A stretch of DNA of 64,000 bases, from assembly GCF_964253085.1 (NCBI RefSeq), contig NZ_CAXUQH020000001.1, forward strand, positions 5,890,001-5,954,000. The letters are read 5' to 3'. This document shows positions 49,816 through 58,351 of this stretch, piece by piece. How positions within the stretch are numbered: the first letter of the stretch is position 1; the number at the start of each line of letters is the position of its first letter. This DNA comes from Paenibacillus_E sp964253085. Its GTDB lineage: Bacteria; Bacillota; Bacilli; Paenibacillales; NBRC-103111. Under the pieces are notes generated by a model. The model saw only the letters and a program-made list of their open reading frames with translations. It was not told the DNA's origin and searched no databases. A program made the position numbers and the translations under genes.

Positions 49816-51315
49816 TCATTTCACCGTCGATCGGGAGGCCACTTGACAAAAACTTGCATACGCCGCCTGCCAACCCGCCTCATCCTGAGGATGATACGTC
49901 TTGACTGGGAACGAATTCCGAATCAGCTTCCTGGCTTCGCGCAAATTCGCGATATACCCTAGTGCTATCCATTGTACTACAAGGTTTCCTAAGGCACTAC
50001 CCTCTACCGGCCCTGCCCATACTTCACGCTGTGTAGCGCTCGCTGTGAACTGACAAAGCAGCTCATTCTGAATGCCGCCACCTACGATATGTAGACCGCG
50101 GTATGACTTGCCTGAAAGCTGCTCTGTACGCTCCAAGATAAAGCGATATTTCAGCGCTAAGCTTTCCAGGATACAGCGCACGATTTCACCATCGGTTTGA
50201 GGTACAGCCTGCTGGGTGTCACGACAGTATTGCTGAATTTGCTTCGGCATATGAGCAGGGTTAAGGAACATATCGTCATCTGGATCGATGAAGAATTGGA
50301 AAGGCTTCACGGATTCCGCTTGCTTTACAAGTTCAGCGAAGCTAGCTGCTTTGCCTTCTTTTTCCCACGTCCGCTTACATTCTTGAATGAGCCATAGCCC
50401 CATGATGTTCTTCAATAAGCGATTCGTTCCATACACGCCGCCTTCATTCGTGAAATTCCACGCTAAAGCTTGTTCCGTGAGCACTGGAGCGCTCGTTTCA
50501 GTTCCAAGCAACGACCACGTCCCGCAACTTAGGAAAGCGAAGTCATCATCAAGCGCAGGAACGGCAACGACAGCAGATGCTGTATCATGCTCGCCAACGG
50601 CGATGACAGGAATGGAAGGAACATCCAGTTCCTCGCACACAGATAGACTTAGTGATCCAACTCGAGAGCCAGAAGCGACTGGCGGTAAGAAGATCTGAGC
50701 CGGCAGGCCTAGCTGATCAATCAGCTCAGCATCCCATGTGAAGCTCGTTGCATTAAACAACTGCGACGTTGTAGCATTCGTGAATTCGCTATGCTTTTCA
50801 CCTGTTAGGAAGTAGCGAAGCAAGTCTGGAATCATCAGAAACGTTGCCGCCCGGCTAAGTAATTCCGGATTGTTTTGCTGGAGTGCGTACAGTTGGAAAA
50901 TGGAATTGAATTGCAAAAACTGCAGCCCTGTTAGCGCATACAGCTTTTCACGACCTACAATATCCATTACTTCGCACATGATGCCGTCCGTATGGTGATC
51001 CCGGTAATGATACGGATTTCCTAATAGCTCGCCATTTGCAGCTAATAGACCGAAATCCACTGCCCATGAATCAATTGCCAAGCTTTCAATATTTGAGTAG
51101 CCCAGATGCTTCGTTTGTAAAATGCCTTGCTTCAGCTCATGAAGCAGCCGCAAAATGTCCCAGTGAAGGTGGTTGCCCACCTGCACTGGATCATTGGAGA
51201 AGCGGTGAATTTCCTCGATCGTAATCCGGCCCGCATCAGAATCAAGACGTCCGACGATCGCTCTGCCGCTGCTTGCTCCCAAATCAAAGGCTAGAACTGT
51301 CGAAGAGGTACTCAC
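49816..51315 (-). CDS. rhaB: L-rhamnulokinase
   Basis: A 499-residue FGGY-family sugar kinase that phosphorylates L-rhamnulose at C1. The N-terminal phosphate loop is VLAFDLGASSGRAIVG, and family blocks include AIDSWAVDFGLL, VGEHDTASAV and HIVGGGIQNELLCQ. The ATG overlaps the rhaA stop codon (51312-51315). It lies second to last in the rhamnose operon. Confidence 0.95.
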   Translation of the reverse strand: MSTSSTVLAFDLGASSGRAIVGRLDSDAGRITIEEIHRFSNDPVQVGNHLHWDILRLLHELKQGILQTKHLGYSNIESLAIDSWAVDFGLLAANGELLGNPYHYRDHHTDGIMCEVMDIVGREKLYALTGLQFLQFNSIFQLYALQQNNPELLSRAATFLMIPDLLRYFLTGEKHSEFTNATTSQLFNATSFTWDAELIDQLGLPAQIFLPPVASGSRVGSLSLSVCEELDVPSIPVIAVGEHDTASAVVAVPALDDDFAFLSCGTWSLLGTETSAPVLTEQALAWNFTNEGGVYGTNRLLKNIMGLWLIQECKRTWEKEGKAASFAELVKQAESVKPFQFFIDPDDDMFLNPAHMPKQIQQYCRDTQQAVPQTDGEIVRCILESLALKYRFILERTEQLSGKSYRGLHIVGGGIQNELLCQFTASATQREVWAGPVEGSALGNLVVQWIALGYIANLREARKLIRNSFPVKTYHPQDEAGWQAAYASFCQVASRSTVK

Positions 51316-52532
51316 CAGCTTGCACCGCCTTTGCCACGCGCGTTAATCTTCTCGTCATAGCCGCTTGCCAAGTAAGCCTTCATCGGATCAACTGGCACGC
51401 CGATTTCTTCACGAACCGCTTGTAGTAGAGGCGTTACATCAAATTCAAATGCTTTACGAACCGCATCTTCAGCACCAAGAACGTCTTGGTTTGCTTGCGC
51501 AGCACGAACCTCTTCAAGGTTAATCAAAAGTGCTTTCGCATATTGCGTTTGTACGTTAAGTACGGAACGCAACATTGCTGGGATTTTACGCTCAATGTTA
51601 TGACTTTGGTCGATCATATACGCAATGTTGTCTGCAGCTTGACGAATCTGTGGATTCTTGTCGTTGGCAGCATCAATGATTTGGTAGAAAATCAAGAACA
51701 ATTCATACGGATTCACAGATCCAACGATCAAATCATCATCACCGTATTTACGGGAATTGAAGTGGAAACCGCCTAATTTATTTTCATCCAACAAGTACGT
51801 CACGATGTGCTCGATGTTCGTTCCTTGCGGGTGATGTCCTGTATCTACGAGGACTTCGGCTTGTGGACCCAATTTGTTAGCCAAATTGAATGCCATACCC
51901 CAGTCAGCTAGATCTGTGTGGTAGAAAGCAGGCTCGTAGAACTTGTATTCGATCAACATACGCATGCTTGGTGTCATCGCGTTGTACATTTCTTTGAGTG
52001 ACTCGTACATCCACGCTTTACGAGCGCGAATATCCACTTGACCTGGGTAGTTGGAGCCGTCTGCGAACCATAAGCTCAACACATCAGAGCCCACTGTTTT
52101 GGCGATATCTACGCACTCCAACAGGTGGTCAGTTGCTTTGCGGCGAATCGCTGCGTTTGAGTTCGTTACACTTCCGAAGATGTAATCATCTTCTTGGAAA
52201 AGGTTCGGGTTCACCGCACCGATGGAAACGCCTAGATCAGAAGCATGCTGCTTCAGCTTTGCGTAATCGTCTACTTTGTCCCAAGGAATGTGGATCGCAA
52301 CCGACGGGCAAACACCCGTCAGTTTGTGCACTTGTGCAGCATCTTCGAATTTCTCAAAGGGATTACGCGGTACACCTGTTTGTTGGTAAACTTTGAAGCG
52401 TGTTCCTGAATCCCCGTAGCCCCATGATGGCGTCTCAACTTTTAGGGCTTTCAGCTTCGCTTTGACAGCTGCTATATCAATGCCTCTCAGGGCTTGTTGC
52501 TCTTCGAATAATGCGTAGGCTTTGTCGCTCAT
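51312..52532 (-). CDS. rhaA: L-rhamnose isomerase (RhaI type)
   Basis: A 406-residue metal-dependent xylose-isomerase-like TIM barrel, converting L-rhamnose to L-rhamnulose. It resembles the Pseudomonas stutzeri-type isomerase more than the E. coli RhaA type. Recognisable parts are WGYGDSGTRFKVY, LIEYKFYEPAFYHTD and VLVDTGHHPQGTNIEH with metal ligands. AGGAGG lies ten bases before the ATG. It sits between rhaEW (26 bases) and rhaB (4-base overlap). Confidence 0.93.
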   Translation of the reverse strand: MSDKAYALFEEQQALRGIDIAAVKAKLKALKVETPSWGYGDSGTRFKVYQQTGVPRNPFEKFEDAAQVHKLTGVCPSVAIHIPWDKVDDYAKLKQHASDLGVSIGAVNPNLFQEDDYIFGSVTNSNAAIRRKATDHLLECVDIAKTVGSDVLSLWFADGSNYPGQVDIRARKAWMYESLKEMYNAMTPSMRMLIEYKFYEPAFYHTDLADWGMAFNLANKLGPQAEVLVDTGHHPQGTNIEHIVTYLLDENKLGGFHFNSRKYGDDDLIVGSVNPYELFLIFYQIIDAANDKNPQIRQAADNIAYMIDQSHNIERKIPAMLRSVLNVQTQYAKALLINLEEVRAAQANQDVLGAEDAVRKAFEFDVTPLLQAVREEIGVPVDPMKAYLASGYDEKINARGKGGASW

Positions 52533-52558
52533 CGGTTTGTTGCCTCCTAGTAAATGAA

Positions 52559-54628
52559 TTAGCGTGTGAAGGCAGCAGGAACGCCACCATCAACTGTGAT
52601 CATGCAACCTGTTGTTTTAGCTGCTTTTGATGAAGCGAAGTACACGATAGCTTCTGCAACATCTTTCGGGAAAATGTTAACAAGCAACGTCGTTCTTTTA
52701 CGGTAGTGCTCTTCCAGTTGATCCGGTTCAATCCCGTATGCCGCAGCACGTTCATTGCGCCAGCCGGAGTTCCAAATTGCGGAGCCTTGAAGAATCGCAT
52801 CTGGCAATACGGAGTTCACGCGAATTCCGAATTCGCCGCCTTCTGCCGCAATACAACGCGCCAAGTGAATCTCTGCCGCTTTTGCAGTGGAGTAAGCTGA
52901 AGCATTTTTACCAGCAAATACGGAGTTCTTGGAGCCTACAAATACCATGCTGCCGCCGATCGTTTGCTTTTTCATAATTTTAAACGCTTCTCTTGCTACA
53001 AGGAAATACCCTGTGCTAAGCACGTTCATGTTCAAGTTCCACTCTTTAAGAGATGTTTCGTCAAAAGGACTGGAAGTCGCTAGACCTGCATTATTCACAA
53101 TAATATCGATGCCGCCGTAGCTAAGAATGGATTCACGGAACGCTGCTTCAACTTCTTCTTCCTTCGTAACGTCCATGCGAACAGCAATCGCTCTGTTTTC
53201 GCCATATTGTTCGTTTAATTCAGTTGCAAGCTTCTGTGCACCTTCAAGGTTAAGGTCAGCTAGCACTACGTGTGCACCATCTTTCAAGAACTGACGAGCT
53301 GTTACACTTCCGATTCCGCCCGCGCCGCCTGTGATGAAAGCAACTTGACGGGAGAATTCAGCTTCAGCAGGAGCTAGTGTTAATTTATAAAGTTCAAGAG
53401 GCCAGTACTCGACATTGAAAGATTCATTTTCACTTAGGGATACGAATGTTCCAAGCGCTGTAGCGCCTCTCATAACGGAGATTGCACGGTGGTAAAGCGC
53501 GCCGCTAATCTGTGCCATAGCCCAGCTTTTCCCTGTGTTGATCATCCCGATTCCTGGAATAAGGATAACACGTGGAGCTGCTTCATTGATAACGTCGCCT
53601 TCATTTTTGTTACGGTCAAAATAAGCTTTGTACTCTTCTTTGTAAGCTTCGATGCCGGACTTAAGTGCTTCAGTTAAGGAAGCCGCGTCACCTGTTGTTG
53701 GGTTCCAATCGATATATAAAGGCTTCATTTTTGTATGAACAAGGTGATCTGGGCAAGCTGCACCTACTTGGGATAACGTTGCTGCATCACGGCTATTTAC
53801 AAATTGAAGCACATCATCAGCACTGTCAATTGTCAAAATCATTTTTTTCTCGTTGCTTACTGCACCGCGTACGACTGGCAGAACCTGAGCCAATAGTTCC
53901 TTGCGAGCATCAGCGCTAAGTGTTTCGTATTTGGAGCCGCCATATAGGTTGGCTTCGTTCACGCGAGCTTCGATGAAGCTTGCTGCTTCATTAATGATAG
54001 CAATAGTTTTGAGATAACTCTCTTCGGACGTTTCGCCCCAAGTAACTAGACCATGTTTCTCCATAAGAACAAGCTCAGCTTTTGGATTGTTGCGAACGCC
54101 ATCAGCGATCATTTTGGAAAGTGTAAAACCAGGACGTACATAAGGTACCCATACGAAACGATCGCCATAAATTTCTTTTGCAAGCTCACGTCCATTGTGT
54201 GCGCAGCAAAGCGAGATTATCGCATCTGGATGCGTGTGGTCAACGTTTTTGAATGGTAAGAAAGCATGTAAAAGCGTCTCAATGGAAGCACGCGGGTGCT
54301 TGCTGTCGATCATACAGTTCGCAAGGTAAGCAACCATTTCTTCGTCAGACATTTCGTCACGCTCGATCAAAGGACGAATATCTTCCATGCGAAGACCTGT
54401 GAAATTCTTTGCTTTCATCGTTCCAAGGTCAGAACCGCTGCCTTTGACCCACATCACTTCAACATCGCGACCACGGAAATCTTTCTCGATCGTTTTGTAA
54501 GAAGTGTTGCCGCCGCCCCAGTTACAAACAGCACGATCTGTTCCTAATAAATTAGAACGATAAACAATTTCCTCTACACCTTTCGATACCGCATTCGCTT
54601 TTGAAGCTTCCCATAAATTCGCAACCAT
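52559..54628 (-). CDS. Bifunctional rhamnulose-1-phosphate aldolase/lactaldehyde dehydrogenase (RhaEW)
   Basis: A 689-residue fusion. Residues ~1-400 are a class II aldolase (CNWGGGNTSYKT, VDHTHPDAIISL, metal His residues) cleaving L-rhamnulose 1-phosphate to dihydroxyacetone phosphate and L-lactaldehyde. Residues ~425-689 are a short-chain dehydrogenase (VAFITGGAGGIGSVTARQF, NNAGLATSS, YSTAKAAE) that should oxidise the lactaldehyde. This arrangement equals YuxG of B. subtilis. AGGAGGG precedes the ATG. It is the first gene of the operon, behind a promoter with DeoR-type operators. Confidence 0.94.
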   Translation of the reverse strand: MVANLWEASKANAVSKGVEEIVYRSNLLGTDRAVCNWGGGNTSYKTIEKDFRGRDVEVMWVKGSGSDLGTMKAKNFTGLRMEDIRPLIERDEMSDEEMVAYLANCMIDSKHPRASIETLLHAFLPFKNVDHTHPDAIISLCCAHNGRELAKEIYGDRFVWVPYVRPGFTLSKMIADGVRNNPKAELVLMEKHGLVTWGETSEESYLKTIAIINEAASFIEARVNEANLYGGSKYETLSADARKELLAQVLPVVRGAVSNEKKMILTIDSADDVLQFVNSRDAATLSQVGAACPDHLVHTKMKPLYIDWNPTTGDAASLTEALKSGIEAYKEEYKAYFDRNKNEGDVINEAAPRVILIPGIGMINTGKSWAMAQISGALYHRAISVMRGATALGTFVSLSENESFNVEYWPLELYKLTLAPAEAEFSRQVAFITGGAGGIGSVTARQFLKDGAHVVLADLNLEGAQKLATELNEQYGENRAIAVRMDVTKEEEVEAAFRESILSYGGIDIIVNNAGLATSSPFDETSLKEWNLNMNVLSTGYFLVAREAFKIMKKQTIGGSMVFVGSKNSVFAGKNASAYSTAKAAEIHLARCIAAEGGEFGIRVNSVLPDAILQGSAIWNSGWRNERAAAYGIEPDQLEEHYRKRTTLLVNIFPKDVAEAIVYFASSKAAKTTGCMITVDGGVPAAFTR

Positions 54629-54665
54629 TTAAGTACCCTCCTAAGTTTTACTTCCCATGAGTATG

Positions 54666-54737
54666 TGTTTGTTTTTGATGGTTTCATCATAACACATCTT
54701 TGTTTGTTTTTGAATAATTATTTTTGTGTTTGTTTTT
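54666..54737 (-). promoter_or_regulatory. Rhamnose operon promoter with three DeoR-type operator repeats
   Basis: TGTTTGTTTTT (plus-strand reading) occurs at 54666-54676, 54701-54711 and 54727-54737. On the minus strand a promoter can be read: TTCAAA, a 17-base spacer containing the middle repeat, then TATGAT. DeoR-family repressors such as LacR and FruR are known to bind TGTTT-N2-TTT-like repeats. Repression by the operon's own DeoR protein is inferred. Confidence 0.7.
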
Positions 54738-54863
54738 AGCGAAGAGAAACACAAATTACTCCGTGTTTTGTGTATAGAATGATTGGATTGACTGGATTAT
54801 TAGGGACGATTCGATGATAACAAAAGATTTGGGGATATGTGATGCTATGTTAATCTGCGATTG

Positions 54864-55141
54864 TGTGGGATTATTTCTGAATTAGGCATTGAATCTGTCT
54901 TTGAATTCGACTACGACACTCCAGCTGAGCAATAACCGGAAAAACTACAGCTAATTCTAGGGAAATTATCTCATTCAGCACATTAACTGGATAACCTACA
55001 GCTATTTTCAACTGAAATCGCTGATTGAGCTAAAAACCTAATTTAATAACTACAATTTTTCCATTTAATTCGATTTTTTAACCTAAAACACTGAATTTAA
55101 CTGTATGTTTTCCATTTATTTGGAAGGGTGTATGCTGGGGG
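54864..55141. repeat. Long direct repeat, copy 1 (~278 bp)
   Basis: This segment, from GATTATTTCTGAATTAG to a GCTGGGGG end, matches the segment at 55393-55671 along its whole length at about 80% by eye. It contains motifs such as ACTGGATAACCTACAGCTAT and AACTGTATGTTTTCCATTTA, related to those at 21.5 kb. No coding potential is evident. Confidence 0.75.
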
Positions 55142-55199
55142 AGTCCTTCGGTGTCCATCCGAGTAACAAAGGGTGAGTGGCAAGTTTGATGTTAAAAAA

Positions 55200-55394
55200 G
55201 TAGCTACGGTGCAGGGGTGTATGTTTGATGTATGTTGAGTAGCTATGGTGCAAGGGGGCAAGTTTGATGTATGTTGAGTAGCTACGGTATACGGAGGCAA
55301 GTTTGATGGTTATTGAGTAGCTATGGTATACGGAGGCAAGTTTGGTGGTTGTTGATTAGCTATGGTATACGAAGGCAAGTTTGGTGGTTGTATG
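55200..55394. repeat. 39-bp minisatellite, five tandem units
   Basis: Units begin at 55200, 55239, 55278, 55317 and 55356, each 39 bp, with a partial unit before. The shared core is GTAGCTAYGGTATACGGAGG followed by CAAGTTTGATG. Units differ at several positions, so the array is not recent. As 39 is 13 codons, the minus strand stays open and would encode a 13-residue repeat (VATQHTSNLPP core), but there is no ribosome-binding site. Confidence 0.88.
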
Positions 55395-55671
55395 TGATTA
55401 CTCCTGAATTAGACTTTGAATCTGTCTTTGAACTCAACAAAGTCGTTCCAGCTGAGCACTAACTGGAAAAACTACAGCTAATTTTGGGGAAATCACCTCT
55501 TCCAGGACATTAACTGGATAACCTACAGCTATTTTCAGCTAGAATCGCTGATTCAGATTAAAACCTAACTATTAGCTACATTTTTTCCATTTAATTTAAT
55601 TTTTCCACCTATAACACTGAATTTAACTGTATGTTTTCCATTTATTCGGTAGGGAGGCTAGATGCCGGGGG
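55393..55671. repeat. Long direct repeat, copy 2 (~279 bp)
   Basis: Same orientation as copy 1 and starting at the end of the minisatellite, so the tandem array lies exactly between the two copies. It ends 12 bases before the ypsA stop codon. Confidence 0.75.
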
Positions 55672-55682
55672 AATCAGTCAGC

Positions 55683-56309
55683 CTAAATGTCATCATCAAA
55701 ATGCCACTTATCTCCTCCACTAACTGAATCCCCAGACATGTCATCCTGCATATCTCCGCCGTAATCCCCGATCTCGTCCTCGGCCACATTTTGCAAATCA
55801 AAAGCGTTGATCGTTATGATCGGATATGTATGGTGCGCGGCGATTTGAGCAGCCTGCAATTTCATAAACTTCGGTGAGCCCTCTGTCTCTTCATCATAGA
55901 CCAGCAGAATACCGTCAGAGTTTCGTAGGAGGAACTTGTCTCTCTCCTTGAACTGCCAAGGCCCCTCGTATTTGGTCTTCGTTATACTGTTCACGTAATT
56001 GGCCCGCTGCATTACGCTAGCGTAGCACCCCTTTTTATCGTCGCTCCACTTCTCTTCTTGCTCCAAAAATGGCGTGATCACTGCAAGTTTCAGGTCGGGA
56101 TGGGTACGTTCTCTCAGCTCTAACACAGCTTCTGCCGCCCACAATTCTACCCCCCATTGACCACTCACAACAACCCATTCGAGCCCGTCATCTAGCAAGG
56201 CGATGAGTCGCTTTTGAATTGCTTTTTTGATAATCGGAATGCCAGGATGCTTCAATGAGAAAATGCCAAGTTCATTCGCTTTGTACCCCGTAATCAGCAC
56301 GCGTTTCAA
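55683..56309 (-). CDS. ypsA: DUF1273/YpsA-family protein (SLOG superfamily)
   Basis: A 208-residue Rossmann-like protein. It starts KRVLITGYKANELGIF and has VVVSGQWGVELWAAEAVLEL and GCYASVMQRANYVNSI, all typical of YpsA, a SLOG-superfamily protein reported to influence cell division and glucose metabolism in Bacillus. The ligand is probably a nucleotide-derived molecule. The C-terminal 30 residues are Asp/Gly-rich and variable. Translation starts at TTG 56309 with AAGGAGGTGA upstream. Confidence 0.92.
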   Translation of the reverse strand: MKRVLITGYKANELGIFSLKHPGIPIIKKAIQKRLIALLDDGLEWVVVSGQWGVELWAAEAVLELRERTHPDLKLAVITPFLEQEEKWSDDKKGCYASVMQRANYVNSITKTKYEGPWQFKERDKFLLRNSDGILLVYDEETEGSPKFMKLQAAQIAAHHTYPIITINAFDLQNVAEDEIGDYGGDMQDDMSGDSVSGGDKWHFDDDI

Positions 56310-56366
56310 ACGAACTCACCTCCTTGTTAATCATCCTAACAGGTTAGCACAGTTGCTTATAATTAG

Positions 56367-56731
56367 GAAGTAGCTCTTCTCTGTGCACTTGCAACAGGAA
56401 CTACAGGAAGAAGAATTAGTGAGGCAGCAAAGCTGGAAGTAATTCGACTACGCTCGGGTCCATTTGGAGGGGATCAGCAGATTGGCACCATGATCGCCAT
56501 GGATGACATTGACTTGCTAATTTTTTTCGTGATCCGATCTCAGCATTGGGTCATGAACCCGATATTACAGCTTTCCTTCGCCTCTGTGATGTGCAGCAGA
56601 TCCCTCTTACAACCAATCTTGCAACCGCAGAAATGCTGATTAGAGCTATGGAAAACGGCTTCCTCTCTTGGCGCGAAGAAATTCGTAAACTCAGCCATAC
56701 CATTCCAATAAATCCGCTGAAATTTGCATAG
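56367..56731 (+). pseudogene. mgsA: Decayed methylglyoxal synthase gene
   Basis: The first frame encodes ATGTTGRRISEAAKLE and RSGPFGGDQQIGTMIA up to LLIFF; a one-base loss near 56529 then shifts the frame, and RDPISALGHEPDITAFLRLC and TNLATAEMLIRAM continue in the second. Together they match MgsA, which converts dihydroxyacetone phosphate to methylglyoxal. The N-terminal ~35 residues and any start codon are missing (an in-frame TAG precedes). The loss of both ends of function marks it as a pseudogene. Confidence 0.88.
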
Positions 56732-56810
56732 TTCTAGCCGCTCGACCAAGCCAGTCCACTATGTATTGCATACTTTAATATCATCTCTTCTCGAAAGGAT
56801 GATTATAACA

Positions 56811-57185
56811 ATGGCAAGAATCAAACAAGGATCTGGCGGGCCCGTACAATTCAGACATCGCATGGAGGGCTTAACGTCACGAGTAGAAAATCATCGTCAT
56901 TCATTCGGCAATTTAACAGATATTGTGATCCCGGAGGATGGCAGACACCGTCACACCTTCCAAGGTATTACGACAACAGCTGATGGACATCGTCATTCCT
57001 ATTCTGGTCGCACTGGCCTTAACATCGGTACAGGGCCAAACCATTTTCATCGTTTTCAAATCTTAACAAACATTGCAGATGGACACCGCCACATCATTTC
57101 CGGTAGAACAACTGGTGTCATTCGACTGGGAGTCGTGGTTGGACACAAATTGATTATTGAGAGTATCGTCCGTAAAAAAGTGTAG
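56811..57185 (+). CDS. YmaF-family histidine-rich repeat protein
   Basis: A 124-residue protein made of four or five imperfect repeats containing H-x-H pairs: ENHRHSFGNLTD, DGRHRHTFQGIT, DGHRHSYSGRTG, NHFHRFQILT and DGHRHIISGRTT. This is the YmaF pattern, of unknown function; the His clusters suggest metal binding (inference). A start at 56811 follows GAAAGG at 12 bases; an ATG at 56799 abuts that site. No signal peptide. A terminator follows at 57242. Confidence 0.85.
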   Translation: MARIKQGSGGPVQFRHRMEGLTSRVENHRHSFGNLTDIVIPEDGRHRHTFQGITTTADGHRHSYSGRTGLNIGTGPNHFHRFQILTNIADGHRHIISGRTTGVIRLGVVVGHKLIIESIVRKKV

Positions 57186-57241
57186 TAAGTTTTACATCGA
57201 GAATCTTCAGTCTTATATCTTCATTCAAAAAACAAAAAAAC

Positions 57242-57275
57242 AAAAGACTACTGAAAGATTTCAGTAGTCTTTTTG
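57242..57275. terminator. Bidirectional terminator
   Basis: AAAAGACTACTGA (57242-57254) pairs with TCAGTAGTCTTTT (57260-57272). It lies between the convergent YmaF-like and esterase genes. Confidence 0.88.
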
Positions 57276-57306
57276 TGCTTTTATTTGCGTCCATTTACGT
57301 TTCCAC

Positions 57307-58329
57307 TTACCTCTTTAAAACCTCCACCAACCACGGATATGCCTGGCTCCCATTCACTTCGTGAACACCTTCATAGAGATGTACACCCAGTTGATCTGGC
57401 GCACCTGCCAACGCATACTCTCGCTCCAAGTAGGAAACGGCTGTTTCCACGCCATCAACGGGAAAAATCGGATCCTGTCTTCCTGATGCAATGAACAACG
57501 GGCGCGGAGCAAGCAAACCGATTAATTCAGGAAGCTCCGCAAAGTCGAGTGCGCCAGGCAGATAGTTATCAATGCAATGCCGCACGCCCATGATGCTGCG
57601 CTTGAACGTATTGGTGAACGCACACAGGACGGTAGCCTGAATGCGTTCATCTAATACTGCCGTGTATGCTGCGAGCAAGCCGCCGCCCGAAAATCCAAAA
57701 CAACCGATTCGACTCGCATCTACTTCTTCGCGTGACACGAGGTAATCGAGCGCCCGCATAGCTTCTTGCACACGAACACCAGCTAGAGAGACGCCATATA
57801 GCATCAGATGAGAAGCAAGCGTCTGACAGGAAGAATTGCCCACTTGACCATCCTTCTGGTCGACTTCCAATCGCCGATCACCGAAACCTAGGATTTCAGG
57901 GACAACAACGACGAAGCCTCGCCTTACCATTTCCAAGGCATAGTTGCCATGAAGATCCCATTCCCCCGTATTCTCTGTCCCATCTGCATGCAAGCCCACG
58001 ATCTGCCTGCTCCCGTAACCATGACCATGCAGAGCTAGTACGGCAGCACGCTTATGGGAATCGCCTTTTGGCAACAGCACATACACAGGGACCCGAAAGC
58101 CCCAAAACGTACCGATTTCAATTCTCTCTCGGATATGATCCTCAAGCTCAACACGATCAAGAAGAACAGGACGAAGATCGTCCTGTTCTTCCATGGTCAC
58201 AGCTAAGGAGTCAGCCAAGCGCTTTTTCATATGAGCTTTTGAATGTTCAGCCCATTCCGTACGACTCTGCTCGCGTTTCAACTCGAAAGCGCGATAGAGC
58301 TGTTCCATACTCGCGTCAGGACTCCACAT
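57307..58329 (-). CDS. Alpha/beta hydrolase, acetyl-esterase/dienelactone hydrolase-like
   Basis: A 340-residue cytosolic hydrolase. The nucleophile elbow is CFGFSGGGLLA (Ser in G-x-S-x-G), the acid is in ASGRQDPIFP and the His in YEGVHEVNG. ALHGHGYGSR supplies the oxyanion region. The size and N-terminal ~80-residue extension resemble the acetyl xylan esterase-like group. GGAGG precedes the ATG. It starts 22 bases after the Gfo/Idh/MocA gene, forming a two-gene operon. Together with the GH31 gene it fits hemicellulose breakdown, though the substrate is not proven. Confidence 0.88.
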   Translation of the reverse strand: MWSPDASMEQLYRAFELKREQSRTEWAEHSKAHMKKRLADSLAVTMEEQDDLRPVLLDRVELEDHIRERIEIGTFWGFRVPVYVLLPKGDSHKRAAVLALHGHGYGSRQIVGLHADGTENTGEWDLHGNYALEMVRRGFVVVVPEILGFGDRRLEVDQKDGQVGNSSCQTLASHLMLYGVSLAGVRVQEAMRALDYLVSREEVDASRIGCFGFSGGGLLAAYTAVLDERIQATVLCAFTNTFKRSIMGVRHCIDNYLPGALDFAELPELIGLLAPRPLFIASGRQDPIFPVDGVETAVSYLEREYALAGAPDQLGVHLYEGVHEVNGSQAYPWLVEVLKR

Positions 58330-58351
58330 CTAGATCAACCTCCGTCATAGG

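Noticed and set aside
55097..55300. Minus-strand open frame with 13-residue peptide repeats
   Set aside because: It comes from the 39-bp minisatellite, whose unit length is a multiple of three. There is no ribosome-binding site, and the frame continues into the direct repeat without any protein-like sequence.
55200..55394. Tandem 39-bp units as a possible CRISPR array
   Set aside because: The units are contiguous with no variable spacers, and no cas genes are present.
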